Shown here: piece by piece, positions 26,561-40,400 of the stretch | How positions within the stretch are numbered: position 1 is the first letter of the stretch | How the letters are laid out: every line of letters starts with the position of its first letter | Position numbers and translations under genes: made by a program | From: Aristolochia californica | Taxonomy: Eukaryota; Streptophyta; Magnoliopsida; Piperales; Aristolochiaceae | Length of the DNA: 64,000 nucleotides | Direction of reading: 5' to 3' | Assembly: GCA_029961685.1 (NCBI GenBank) | Contig: JARWKL010000006.1 | Coordinates: 14,700,748-14,764,747, forward strand | The notes under the pieces: model-generated | The model's database searches: none | Told to the model about the DNA's origin: nothing | What the model saw: only the letters and a program-made list of their open reading frames with translations

Positions 26561-29500
26561 GTACAACCCCTAATAATTAGCTTGGTGGGATTTTATAGGA
26601 AAGGGACTTCTAACTGATCCTAACATGCTTTAAATGTGGTGGATATGCTAGCTGAAAACATGTTGAGGATTCAAGTGGCCTGATGATGCAAAAAATTTCA
26701 AGGAGTAAAAAAAATCAGATTCTCAAGTGGCTGGATATTTACGAGAGCCAAACAACCCACCTTTTGCCTATCCTTAAAAATCATTGATACTTTTTGGAAT
26801 TATCTTTCTCTGCTTATCTGCATTTTCCATTTTTGAAGATCATATTTTTTTTCAGATCCAAACTTGAATTTGTACCCTCCTATTTTTTCTCGTAAACAAA
26901 AAAGAAATAAGGCAAATAGATCGCAACAAAATGAAAATTTTAGAGTTCATGTATACAAAAAAATATGAAAACTACAACAAATGTAAGTGAAGAAAATTAT
27001 TTTACGCACTAAAAACGAATTCTAAGGTTTTGTTATCCATGTTTGGGAAATTCCACTAGTACAACCCCTAATAATTAGGTTGGTGGAATTTTATAGGAAA
27101 GGGACTTCTAACTGATCCTAACATGTTTTAAATGTGGTGGATGTGCAGGCCAGAAACATGTTGAGGATGTAAATGGCCTAATGATGCCAAAAATTTCATG
27201 GAGTAGAAAAAATCAAATTCTCAAGTGGTTGGATATTTACGAGAGCCAAACAACCCACTTTTTGCCTATCCTTAAACATCACAGATACTTTTTGGAATTA
27301 TCACTCTCAGCATTGGTGCATTTTCCATTTGGGTTGATCAAAATTTTTTTCACATCCAAATTTGAGTTTTCACTCTCCCATTTTTTCTCGTAAACGAAAA
27401 AGACATAAGGCAAATAGATCACAACAAAATGAAAATTTTTGATTTCATGTATGCAAAAAAATTTGAATAGTATAATAAATATAAGTGAAGAAAATTATTT
27501 CACGCACTAAAAATGACCTCAAAGGTTTTGTTATCCATGATTGGGAAATTCCACTAGTACAACCCCTAATAATTAGCTTGGTGGAATTTTATAGGAAAGG
27601 GACTTCTAACTGATCCTAACATGCTTTAAATGTGGTGGATATGCATACTAGAAACATGTTGAGGATGCAAGTGTGGCCTAATCATGCCAAAAATTTCAAG
27701 GAGTAGAAAAAATCAAATTCTCAAGAGGTTGGATATTAACGAGAGCCAAACTACCCACTTTTTGCCTATCCTTAAACATTACAGATAATTTTTGGAATTA
27801 TCTCTCTCAGCATTTGTGCATTTTCCATTTTGGATGTTCAAATTTTTTTCAGATCCAAACTTGAGTTTTCACACTCCTATTTTGTCTCGAAACAAAATAG
27901 ATATAAGGCAAATAAATCGCAATAAAATGAAAATTTTAAAGTTCAAGCATGGAAAAAAATTTGAAAACTATAACAAATGTAAGTGAATAAAATTATTTCA
28001 CGTACTAAAAATGAACTCTAAGGTTTTGTTATCTATGTTTGGGAAGTTCCACTAGTACAACCCCTAATAATTAGCTTGGTGGAATTTTATAGGAAAGAGA
28101 CTTCCAACTGATCCTAACATGCTTTAAATGTTGTGGATATACATGCTAGAAACATGTTGAGGATGTAAGTGGCCTAATGATGCCAAAAATTTCAAGGTGT
28201 AGAGAAAATCAAATTCTCAAGTGGTTGGATACTTTCCAGAGACAAACAACCCACTTTTTGCCTATTCTTAAAAATGACAAATACTTTTGGGAATTATCTC
28301 TCTCTGCATTTGTGCATTTTCCATTTGGATGTTCAAATTTTTTTATCAAATCCAAAGTTGAGTTTCACTCTCCCATTTTTTCTCGTAAATAAAAGAGATA
28401 TAAGGAAAAAACTTCGCAAAAAAAATGAAAATTTTAGAGTTCATGTATGCAAAAAATTTTGAAAACTATAACAAATGTAAGTGAAGAAAATAATTTCAGG
28501 AACTAAAAATGAACTCCAAGGTTTTGTTATCCATGTTTGGGAAATTCTACTAGTACAACCCCTAATAATTAGCTTGGTGGAAATTTAAAGGAAAGGGACT
28601 TCTAACTGATCCTAACATGCTCTAAATGTGGTGGATATGCATGCGACAAACATGTTGAGGATGCAAGTGGCCTAATGATGCCAAAAATTTCAAAGCGTAG
28701 AAAAAATCAAATTCTCAAGTGGTTGAATAGTTTCCTGAGCCAACCAAACCACATTTTACATATCCTTAAAAATCATAGATACTTTTCTAAATTATCTCTC
28801 CCATCATTTGTGCATTTTCCATTTTGGATGTTCAAATTTATTTTCAGATCGAAACTTGAGTTTTCACTCTGCCTTTTTTCTCGCAAACAAAAAAGATATA
28901 AGGCAAATAGATCACAACAAAATGAAAATTTTAGATTTCTTGTACGCAAAAAAATTTGAAAACTATAATAAATGTATGTGAAGAAATTATTTCACACACT
29001 GAAAATGAACTCCAAGGTTTTGTTATCGATGTTTGGGAAATTCCACTAGTACAACCCCTAATAATAAGCTTGGTTGAATTTTATAAGAAAGGGAGCTCTA
29101 ACTGATCCTAGCATGCTTTAAATGTGGTAGATATGTATGCCAGAAACATGTTGAGGATGCAAGTGGCCTAATGATGCCAAAACTTTCAACGAGTAGAAAA
29201 AATCAGACTCTCAAGTGGTTGGATATTTACAAGAGCATTACAACCCGCTTTTTCCCTACCCTTAAAAATCCCCGAGACTTTTTGGAATTATCTCTCTCGG
29301 CATTTGTGCATTTTCCATTTTGGATGTTCAAATTTTTTTTTTAGATCTAAACTTGAGTTTTCACTCTCCCATTTTTCTCGTAAACAAAAAAGATATAAGG
29401 CAAATAGATCGCAAAAACTGAAAATTTTAGAGTTCATGTATGCAAAAAAATTTGAAAAGTCTAATTAATGTAAGAGAAGAAAATAATTTCACGCACTAAA

Positions 29501-30542
29501 TATGAACTCCAAGGTTTTTTTATCCATGTTTTGGAATTTCCACTAGTATAACCCCTAATAATTTGCTTGGTGAAATTTTATAGGAAATGGACTTCTAACT
29601 GATCCTAACATGCTTTAAATGTGGTGGATTTGCATGCCAGAAACATGTTGAGCATGCAAGTGGCCTAATAATGCCAAAAATTTCAAGGAGTAGAAAAAAT
29701 CAGATTCTCAACTGGTTGGATATTTACCAGAGCCAAACAACCCAGTTTTTACCTATCCTTAAATGTCACAGATACTTTTTGGAATTATCTCTCACAGCAT
29801 TTGTGCATTTTCCATTTTGGATGTTCAAATTTTTTTTCAGATCCATACTTGAGTTTTCTCTCTCCCATTTTTTCTCGTAAACAAAAAAGATATAAGGCAA
29901 ATAGATCTCAACAAAATGAAAATTTTAGAGTACATGTATGCAAAAAAAATTGAAAAGTATAATAAATAGAAGTGAAGAAAATTATTTCACGCACTAAAAA
30001 TGAACTCCAAGGTTTTGTTATCCATGTTTGGGAAATTCCACTTGTACAACCCCTAATAATTAGCTTCATGGAATTTTATAGGAAAGGGACTTCTAAATGA
30101 TCCTAACATGCTTTAAATGTGGTGGATATGCATGCCAGACATATGATGAGGATGCAAGTGGCCTAATGATGCCAAAAATTTCAAGGACTAGAAAAAATCA
30201 AATTCTCAAGTGGTTGGATATTTTCCAGGGCCAGACAACCAACTTTTTGCCTATCCTTAAAAATCACAAATACTTTTTGGAATTGTCTCTCTCTGCATTT
30301 GTGCATTTTCCATTTGGGTGTTCAAATTGTTTTGTCAAATCCAAAGTTGAGTTTTCACTCTCCCATTTTTTTCTCGTAAATGAAAAAGATATAAGGTAAA
30401 AAGATCGCAACAAAATGAAAATTTTAGAGTTCATGTATGCAAAAACATTTGAAAACTATAATAAATGTAAGTGAATAAAATTATTTCAGGCACTAAAAAT
30501 GAACTCCAAGGTTTTGTTATCCATGTTTGGGAAATTCTACTA

Positions 30543-31533
30543 GTACAACCCCTAATAATTAGCTTGGTGGAATTTTAAAGGAAAGGGACTTCTAACTGAT
30601 CCTAAAATGCTTTAAATGTGGTGGAAATGCATGCCAAAAACATGTTGAGGATGCAAGTGGCCTAATGATGCCGAAAATTTCAAGAAGTAGAAAAACTCAA
30701 ATTCTCAAGTGGTTGGATAGTTGCCAGGGCCAACCAACCCACCTTTTACCTATCCTTAAAAATCACAGATACTTTTCTAAATTATCTCTCCCAGCATTTG
30801 TGCATTTTCCATTTTGGATGTTCAAATTTATTTTCAGATCCAAACTTGAGTTTTCACTCTCCCATTTTTCTCGTAAACAAAAAAGATATAAGGCAAATAG
30901 ATCTCATCAAAATGAAAATTTTAGAGTTCTTGTACGCAAAAAAATTTAATAGCTATAACAAATGTAAGCGAAGAAACTTATTCCACACACTGAAAATGAA
31001 CTCCAAGGGTTTGTTATCGATGTTTGAGAAATTCCACGAGTACAACCCCTAATAATAATTTTGGTTGAATTTTATAGGAAAGGGACTTCTAACTAATCCT
31101 AACATGCTTTAAATGTGGTGGATATGCATGCCAGAAACATGTGGAGGATGCAAGTGGCCTAATGATGCCAAAAAATTCAAGGAGTACAAAAAATCAGACT
31201 CTCAAGTGGTTGGATATTTACCAGAACCAAACAACCCACTTTTTGCCTATCCTTAAAAATCCCAGATACTTTTTGGAATTATCTCTCTCAGCTTTTGTGC
31301 ATTTTCCATTTTTGATGTTCAAATTTTTTTTAGATCAAACTTGAGTTTTCACTCTCCCATTTTTCTCGTAAACAAAAAATATATTAGGCAAATAGATCAC
31401 AACAAAATGAAAATTTTAGAGTTCATGTATGCAAAAAAAATTGAAAACTATAATAAATGTAAGTGAAGAAATTATTTCACGCTCTAAAAATGAACTCCAA
31501 GGTTTTGTTATCCATGTTTGGGAAATTCCACTA
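30543..31533 (+). repeat. Source-like block matched 11 units downstream
   Basis: Rare variants in this block recur near 36300-36900 at an offset of 5459 bp, eleven units. Shared marks include TTTATTTTCAGATCC, GTTCTTGTACGCAA, TAGCTATAACAAATGTAAGC, ACTTATTCCACACACTG, AACATGTGGAGGATGC, GAGTACAAAAAATCAGACTC and CCAGAACCAAACAACCC. Also shared is a one-base-short TTTTTTTTAGATCAAACTTG. The match covers roughly 30800-31340. It indicates a large copying event within the array. Confidence 0.75.
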
Positions 31534-34209
31534 GTACAACCCCTAATAATTAGCTTGGTGGAATTTTATAGGAAAGGGACTTCTAACTTATCCTAGCATG
31601 CTTTAAATATGGTGGATATGCATGGCAGAAACATGTTGAGGAAGAGAGTAGCCTAATGATGCAAAAAATTTCAAGGAGTAGAAAAAATCAGATTCTCAAG
31701 TGGTTGGATATTTACCAGAGCATAACAACCCACTTTTTGCCTATCCTTAAAAATCACAGATACTTTTTGGAATGATCTCTCTCAGCATTTGAGCATTTTC
31801 CATTTTGGATGTTCAAATTTTTTTTTTAGATCTAAACATGAGTTTTCACTCTCCCATTTTTTTCGTAAACAAAAAAGATATAAGGCAAATAGATCACAAC
31901 AAAATGAAAATTTTAGAGTTCATGTATGCAAAAAAAATTGAAAAGTCTAATTAATGTAAGAGAAGAAAATAATTTCACGCCCTAAAAATGAACTCCGAGG
32001 TTTTTTAATACATGTTTGGGAAATTCCACTAGTATAAACCCTAATAATTAGCTTGGTGGAATTTTATAGGAAATGGACTTCTAACTGATCTAACATGCTT
32101 TAAATGCGGTGGATTTGCATGCCAGAAACATGTTGAGCATGCAAGTGGCCTAACGATGCCAAAAATTTCAAGGAGTACAAAAAATCAGATCTCAAGTGGT
32201 TGGATATTTACCAGAGCCAAACAACCCACTTTTTGCCTATCCTTAAATGTCACAGATACTTTTTGGAAATTTCTCTCATAGCATTTGTCCATTTTCCATT
32301 TTGGATGTTAAAATTTTTTTTCAGATCCATACTTGACTTTTCACTCTCCCTTTTTTCTTGTAAACGAAAATGATATAAGGCAAACAGATCGCAACAAAAT
32401 GAAAATTTTAGAGTTCATGTCTGCAACAAAATTTGAAAACTATAATAAATGTAAGTGAAGAAATTATTTCACGCTCTAAAAATGAACTCCAAGGTTTTGT
32501 TATCCATGTTTGGGAAATTCCACTTGTACAACCCCTAATAATTAGCTTCGTGGAATTTTATAGGAAAGGGACTTCTAACTGATCCTAACGTGCTTTAAAT
32601 GCAGTGGATATGCTTGCCAGAAACCAGTTGAGGTTGCAAGTGGCCTAATGATGCCAAAATTTTAAAGGAATAGAAAAAATCAAATTCTCAAGTGGTTGGA
32701 TACTAACGAGAGCCAGACAACCCACTTTTACCCTATCCTTAAACATCACAGATACTTTTCTAAATTATCTCTCTCAGCATTTGTGCATTTTCCATTTTCG
32801 ATGTTCAAATTTATTTTCAGATCCAAACTTGAGTTTTCACTCTCCCATTTTCTCGTAAACAAAAAAGATATAAGGCAAATAGATCGCAACAAAATGAAAA
32901 TATTAGAGTTCATGTCTGGAAAAAAAATTGAAAAGTATAATAAATGTAAGTGAAGAAAATTATTTCACTCACTAAAATTGATCTCCAAGGTTTTGTTATC
33001 CATATTTGGGAAATTCCACTCGTACAACCCCTAATAATTAGCTTGGTGAAATTTTATAGGAAAGGGACTTCTAACTGATCCTAACATGCTTTAAATGTGG
33101 TGAATATGCATGCCAGAAACATGTTGAGGATGCAAGTGGCCTAATGATGCGAAAAAATTTAAGGAGTAGAAAAATCAATTTCTCAAGTGGTTGGATACTT
33201 AACTGAGCCAAACAACCCACTTTTTGCCTATCCTTAAAAATCACATATACTTTTCTAAATTATCTCTCTCAGCATTTGTGCATTTTCCATTTTCGATGTT
33301 CAAATTTATTTTCAGATCCAAACTTGAGTTTTCACTCTCCCATTTTCTCGTAAACAAAAAAGAAATAAGGCAAATAGATCGCAACAAAATGAAAATATTA
33401 GAGATCATGTATGCAAAAAAAATTGAAAACAATAATAAATGTTAGTAAAGAAATTTATTTCATGCCATAAAAATGAACTCAAAGGTTTTGTTATTCATGT
33501 TTGGGAAATTCCACTAGTGCAACCCCTATTAATTAGCTTGGTGGAATTTTATTTGAAAGGGACTTCTAACTGATCCTTAAATGCTTTAAATGTGGTGGAT
33601 ATGCTTGCCAAAAACATGTTGACGATTCAAGTGGGCAAATGATGCAAAAAATTTCAAGGAGTAAAAAAAATCAGATTCTCAAGTGGGTGGATATTTACGA
33701 GAGCCAAACAACCCACTTTTTGCCTATCCTTACAAATCACAGATACTTTTTGGAATTATCTTTATCAGCATTTGTGCATTTTCCATTTTTCAAGTTCAAA
33801 TTTTTTTTCAGATCCAAACTTGAATTTTTACCCTCCTATTTTTTCTCGTAAACAAAAAAGATATAAGGCAAATAGATCGCAAAAAAATGAAAATTTTAGA
33901 GTTCATGTATACAAAAAAATTTGAAAACTATAGCAAATGTAAGTGAAGAAAATTATTTTACGCACTAAAAATGAATTCTAAGGTTTTGTTATCCATGTTT
34001 GGGAAATTCGACTAGTACAACCCCTAATAATTAGGTTTGTGGAATTTTAAAGGAATGGGACTTCTAACTGATCCTAACATGCTTTAAATGTGGTGGATAT
34101 GCATGCCAGAAACATGTTGAGGATGCAAGTGGCCTAATGATGCCAAAAATTTCAAGGACTAGAAAAAATCAAATTCTCAAGTGGTTGGATATTTTCCAGG
34201 GCCAGACAA

Positions 34210-35075
34210 CACACTTTTTGCCTATCCTTAAAAATCCCAGATACTTTTTGGAATTATCTCTCTCAGCTTTGGTGCATTTACCATTTTGGATGTTCAAATT
34301 TTTTTTAGATCAAACTTGAGTTTTCAGTCTCCCATTTTTCTCGAAAACAAAAAAGATATTACGAAAATAGATCGTAAAAAAATGAAAATTTTAGAGTTCA
34401 TGTATGCAAAAAAATTTGAAAACTATAATAAATGTAAGTGAAGAAATTATTTCACACACTAAAAATGAACTCCAAGGTTTTGTTATCCATGTTTGGGAAA
34501 TTCCACTAGTACAACCCCTGATAATTAGCTTGGTGGAATTTTATAGGAAAGGGACATCTAACTGATCCTAGCATGCTTTAAATGTGGTGGATATGCATGC
34601 CACAAACATGTTGAGGATGAGAGTAGCCTAATGATGCCAAAAATTTCAAGGAGTAGAAAAAATTAGATTCTCAAGTGGTTGGATATTTACCAGAGCATAA
34701 CAACCAACTTTTTTCCTATCCTTAAAAATCATAGATACTTTTTGGAATTATCTCTCTCAGCATTTGTGTATTTTCCATTTTGGATGTTCAAATTTTTTTT
34801 CAGATCTAAACTTAAATTTTCACTCTCCCATTTTTCTCGTAAACAAAAAAGATACCAGGCAAATAGATAGCAACAAAATGAAAATTTTAGAGTTCATGTA
34901 TGCAAAAAAATTAGAAAAGTCTAATTAATGTAAGAGAAGAAAATAATTTCACGCACTAAAAATGAACTCCAAGGTTTTTTTTTCCATGTTTGGGAAATTC
35001 CACTAGTATAACCCCTAATAATTAGCTTGGTGGAATTTTATAGGAAATGGACTTCTAATTGATCCTAACATGCTT
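34210..35075 (+). repeat. Segmental duplication within the array, copy A
   Basis: This stretch is repeated at about 36695-37415, five units (2484 bp) downstream. It is nearly identical over most of its length. Shared rare marks are AGCTTTGGTGCATTTACC, TTCAGTCTCCC, CTCGAAAACAAAAAAG, GATCGTAAAAAAATG, CCCTGATAATTAGC, GGGACATCTAACTG, GCCACAAACATG, GGATGAGAGTAGCC and CTTTTTTCCTATCC. I see only a few substitutions between copies. To the left (about 34140-34205) the copies belong to different variants, so a sharp boundary lies near 34205-34225. Confidence 0.85.
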
Positions 35076-36001
35076 TAAATATGGTGGATATGCATGCTCG
35101 AAACATGTTGAGGATGCAAGTGGCCTAATGATGCCAAAAATTTCAAGGAGTAGAAAAAATAAAATTCTCAAGAGGTTGGATATTAACGAATGCCAAACTA
35201 CCCACTTTTTGCCTATCCTTAAACATCACAGATACTTTTTGGAATTATCTCTCACAGCATTTGTGTATTCTCCATTTTGGATGTTCAAATTTTTTTTTCA
35301 GATCCAAACTTGAGTCTTCACCCTCCTATTTTTTCTCGAAACAAAAAAATAATAAGGCAAATAGATCGCAACAAAATGAAAATTTTTGATTTCATGTATG
35401 CAAAAAAATTTGAAAACTATAACAAATGTAAGTGAAGAAAATTATTTCAGGCATTAAAAATGAACCCTAAGGTTTTGTTATCCATGTTTGGGAAATTCCA
35501 CTAGTACAACCCCTAATAATTAGCTTGGTGGAATTTTATAAGAAAGAGACTTCTAACTAATCCTAACATGCTTTAAATGTGGTGGATATGCGTGCCCAAA
35601 ACATGTTGAGGATGCAAGTGGCCTAATGATGCCAAAAATTTCAAGGTGTAGAAATAATCAAATTCTCAAGTGGTTGGATATTTTCTAGAGCAAAACAACC
35701 CACTTTTTGCCTATCCTTTAAAATCACATATACTTTTTGGAATTATCTCTCACAGCATTTGTGCATTTTCCATTTTGGATGCTAAAATTTTTTTTCAGAT
35801 CCAAACTTGAATTTTATGCCTCCCATTTTTTCTCGTAAACAAAATAGATATAACACAAATAGATCGCAACCAAATGAAAATTTTAGATTACACGTATGCA
35901 AAAAAAATTGAAAAGTATAATAAATGTAAGTGAAGAAAATTATTTCGATCACTAAAATTGATCTCCAAGGTTTTGTTATCCATGTTTGGGAAATTCCACT
36001 A

Positions 36002-36498
36002 GTACAACCCCTAATAATTACCTTGGTGAAATTTTATAGGAAAGGGACTTCTAACTGATCCTAACATGCTTTAAATGTGGTGGATATGCATGCCAGAAAC
36101 ATGTTGAGGATGCAAGTGGCCTCATGATGCGAAAAAATTTAAGGAGTAGAAAAAATCAAATTCTCAAGTGGTTGGATACTTAACTGAGCAAAACAACCCA
36201 CTTTTTGCCTATCCTTTAAAATCACATATACTTTTTGGAATTATCTCTCACAGCATTTGTGCATTTTCCATTTTGGATGTTCAAATTTATTTTCAGATCC
36301 AAACTTGAGTTTTCACTCTGCCATTTTTCTCGTAAACATAAAAGATATAAGGCAAATAGATCGCAACAAAATGAAAATTTTAGAGTTCTTGTACGCAATA
36401 AAATTTGATAGCTATAACAAATGTAAGCAAAGAAACTTATTCCACACACTGAAAATGAACTCCAAGGTTTTGTTATCGATGTTTCAGAAATTCCACTA
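36002..36498 (+). repeat. Mosaic satellite unit
   Basis: Three parts match three different units. The left part (to about 36185), with GATGCGAAAAAATTTAAGG and GATACTTAACTGAGC, matches unit 33022 (six units upstream). The middle (about 36195-36275), with ATCCTTTAAAATCACATATAC and ATCTCTCACAGC, matches the preceding unit 35504. The right part, with AAATTTATTTTCAGATCC and GTTCTTGTACGCAA and GCTATAACAAATGTAAGC, matches unit 30543. Such a patchwork is expected from successive conversion or unequal exchange. Confidence 0.7.
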
Positions 36499-36694
36499 GT
36501 ACAACCCCTAATAATAAACTTAGTTGAATTTTATAGGAAAGGGACTTCTAACTGATCCTAATATGCTTTAAATGTGGTGGATATGCATGCCAGAAACATG
36601 TGGAGGATGCAAGTGGCCTAATGATGCCAAAAATTTCAAGGAGTACAAAAAATCAGACTCTCAAGTGGTTGGATATTTACCAGAACCAAACAAC

Positions 36695-37415
36695 CCACTT
36701 TTTGCCTATCCTTAAAAATCCCAGATACTTTTTAGAATTATCTCTCTCAGCTTTGGTGCATTTACCATTTTGGATGTTCAAATTTTTTTTAGATCAAACT
36801 TGAGTTTTCAGTCTCCCATTTTTCTCGAAAACAAAAAAGATATTAGGAAAATAGATCGTAAAAAAATGAAAATTTTAGAGTTCATGTATGCAAAAAAATT
36901 TGAAAACTATAATAAATGTAAGTGAAGAAATTATTTCACACACTAAAAATGAACTCCAAGGTTTTGTTATCCATGTTTGGGAAATTCCACTAGTACAACC
37001 CCTGATAATTAGCTTGGTGGAATTTTATAGGAAAGGGACATCTAACTGATCCTAGCATGCTTTAAATGTGGTGGATATGCATGCCACAAACATGTTGAGG
37101 ATGAGAGTAGCCTAATGATGCCAAAAATTTCAAGGAGTAGAAAAAATTAGATTCTCAAGTGGTTGGATATTTACCAGAGCATAACAACCAACTTTTTTCC
37201 TATCCTTAAAAATCATAGATACTTTTTGGAATTATCTCTCTCAGCATTTGTGTATTTTCCATTTTGGATGTTCAAATTTTTTTTCAGATAATTTCACGCA
37301 CTAAAAATGAACTCCAAGGTTTTTTTTTCCATGTTTGGGAAATTCCACTAGTATAACCCCTAATAATTAGCTTGGTGGAATTTTATAGGAAATGGACTTC
37401 TAATTGATCCTAACA
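36695..37415 (+). repeat. Segmental duplication within the array, copy B (with internal deletion)
   Basis: Partner of 34210-35075. It matches that block almost exactly but lacks about 139 bp. At about 37280-37292 it reads TTTTCAGATAATTTCACGC, joining the T run of one unit directly to the ATTTCACGCACTAAAAATG end. The shared unusual GTTTTTTTTTCC-type run and the TATAACCCC anchor continue past the deletion. Homology fades after about 37415, where this copy reads GGATTTGCATGCTAG. Confidence 0.85.
36993..37350 (+). repeat. 358-bp deleted satellite unit
   Basis: This unit carries the ~139-bp deletion found in copy B of the segmental duplication. The join falls at AGAT/AATTTC, where CAGATCC meets GAAAATAATTTC. 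The full-length partner (34509-35005) shows the missing part, so the deletion came after the duplication. Confidence 0.85.
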
Positions 37416-40400
37416 TGCTTTAAATGTGGTGGATTTGCATGCTAGAAACATGTTGAGCATGCAAGTGGCCTAATGGTGCCAAAAATTTCAAGGAGTAGAA
37501 AAAATCAGATTCTCAAGTGGTTGGATATTTACCAAAGCCAAACAACCCTCTTTTTGCCTATCCTTAAACATCACAGATACTTTTTGGAATTATCTCTCAC
37601 AACATTTGTGCATTTTCCATTTTGGACGTTCATTTTTTTTTCAGATCCATACTTGAGCTTTCTCTCTCCCATTTTTTCTCGTAAACAAAAAAGATATAAG
37701 GCAAATAGAACGCAACAAGATGAAAATTTTAGAGTACATGTAAGCAAAAAAATTTGAAATGTACAATAAATATAAGTGTAGAAAATTATTTCACGCATTA
37801 AAAATGAAGTCCAAGGTTTTGTTATCCATGTTTGGAAAATTCCGCTTGTACAACCCCTAATAATTAGCTTCGTGGAATTTTCTAACTGATCCTAACGTGC
37901 TTCAAATACGGTGGATATGCATGCCAGAAACCTGTAGAGGATGCAAGTGGCCTAATGATGCCAAAAATTTCAAGGACTAGAAAAAATCAAATTCTCTAGT
38001 GGTTGGATATTAACGAGAGCCAGACAACCCACTTTTTGCCTATCCTTAAACATCACAGATACTTTTTGGAATTATTTCTCTCAGCATTTGTGAATTTTCC
38101 ATTTCGGATGTTGAATTTTTTTCAGATCCATACTTCAGTTTTCTCCCTCCCATTTTTTCTCGTAAACAAAAAAGATCTAAGGCAAATAGATCGCAACAAA
38201 ATGAAAATTTTAGAGTACATCTATGCAAAAAAATGTGAAAAGTATAATAAATATAAGTGTAGAAAATTATTTCCCGCACTAAAAATGAACTCGAAGGTTT
38301 TGTGATCCATGTTTGGGAAATTCCACTAGTACAACCCCTAATAATTATCTTGGTGGAATTTTAAAGGAAAGGGACTTCTAACTGATCCTAACATGCTTTA
38401 AACGTGGTGGATATGCACACCAAAAATATGTTGAGGATGCAAGTGACCTAATGATGCCAAAAATTTCATGGAGTAGAAAAAATAAAATTCTCAAGTCGTT
38501 GGATATTTACGAGAGCCAAACAACCCACTTTTTCGCTATCCTTAAACATCACAGATACTTTTTGGAATTATCACTCTTAGCATTTGTGCATTTTCCATTT
38601 CGAATGATCTAATTTCTTTTCAGATCAAAACTTGAGTTTTCACTCTCCCATTTTTTCTCGTAAACAAAAAACGATATAAGGCAAATAGATCGCAACAAAA
38701 TGAAAAATTTTTATTTCATGTATGCAAAAAAATTTGAAAAGTATAACAAATGTAAGTGAAGAAAATTATTTCACGCGCTAAAAATGATCTCAATGGTTTT
38801 GTTGTTCATGTTTTGGAAATTCCACAAGTACAACCCCTAATAATTAGCTTGGTGGAATTTTATAGGAAAGGGACTTCTAACTGATCCTAACATGCTTTAA
38901 ATGTGGTGGATATGCATGCTAGAAACATGTTGAGGATGCAAGTGGCCTAATGATGCCAAAAATTTGAAGGAGTAGAAAAAATCAAATTCTCAAGTGGTTG
39001 GATATTTTCCAGAGCAAAACAACCCACTTTTTGCCTATCCTTAAAAATCACAAATACTTTTTGGAATTATCTCTCTCTGCATTTGTGCACTTTCCATTTG
39101 GATGTTCAATTTTTTTTGTCAAATCCAAAATTGAGTTTTCACTCTCCCATTTTTTCTCGTAAATAAAAAAGATATAAGGCAAAAATATCGCAACAAAATG
39201 AAAATTTTAGAGTTCATGTATGCTAAAAAATTTGAAAACTATTACAAATGTAAGTGAAGGAAATTATTTTAGGCACTAAAAATGAACCCTAAGGTTTTGT
39301 TATCCATGTTTGGGAAATTTCACTAGTACAACCCCTTATAATTAGCTTGGTGGAATTTTATAGGAAAGAAACTTCTAACTGATCTTAACATGCTTTAAAT
39401 GTGGTGGATATGCATGCCAGAAACATGTTGAGGATGCAAGTGGCCTAATGAGGCCAAAAATTTCAAGGTGTAGAAAAAATCAAATTCTCAAGTGGTTGGA
39501 TATTTTCCAGAGCAAAACAACCCACTTTTTGCCTATCCTTAAAAATCACAAATACTTTTTTGAATTATCTCTCTCTTGAATTGTGCATTTTCTATTTGGA
39601 TGTTCAAATTTTTTTGTCAAATCCAAAATTGAGTTTTCACTCTCCCATTTTTTCTCGTAAATAAAAAAGATATAAGGCAAAAAGATCGTAACAAAATGAA
39701 AATTTTAGAGTTCATGTATGCAAAAAAAATTTGAAAACTATAATAAATGTAAGTGAAAAAAATTATTTTAGGCACTAAAAATGAACTCCAAGGTTTTTTT
39801 ATCCATGTTTAGGAAATTCTATTAGTACAACCCCTAATAATTAGCTTGGTGGAATTTTAATGGAATGGGACATCTAACTGATCCTAACATGCTTTAAATG
39901 TGGTGGATATGCATGCCAGAAACATGTTGAGGATGCAAGTGGCCTAATGATGCCAAAAATTTCAAGGAGTACAAAAAATCAGACTCACAAGTTGTTGGAT
40001 ATTTACCAGAGCCAAACAACCCACTTTTTGCCTATCCTTAAAAATCACAAATACGTTTTGGAATTATCTCTCTCAGCATTTGAGCATTTTCCATTTTGGA
40101 TGTTCAAATTTTTTTTTATATCCAAACTTGAGTTTTCACTCTCCCATTTTTCTAGTAAACAAAAAAGATATTCGGCAAATAGATCGCAACAAAATGAAAA
40201 TTTTAGAGTTCATGTATGCAAAAAAATTTGAAAACTATAATAAATGTATGTGAAGAAATTATTTCACGCACTAAAAATGAAGTCCAAGGTTTTGCTATCC
40301 ATGTTTGGGAAATTCCACTAGTACAAATCCTAATAATTAGCTTGGTGGAATTTTCTAGGAAAGGGACTTCTAACTAATCCTAGCATGCTTTAAATGTTGT

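Larger units (their letters stand above)
24028..26602 (+). repeat. Duplicated cluster of deletion-bearing units
   Basis: Between 24183 and 26561 successive unit lengths are 436, 120, 271, 497, 120, 498 and 436 bp. The 436-bp unit and its flanks appear twice, 1942 bp apart (about 24028-24660 and 25970-26602). Both copies share ATCACAACAATATG, CCACTTTTACAACC, GATACTGACATGC, AAATATGTTGGGGATGCATG and TTGTGGATTTTCTCG. The 120-bp unit also occurs twice, with the same internal junction. The cluster therefore arose by deletions followed by copying of a block that already held them. Confidence 0.85.
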
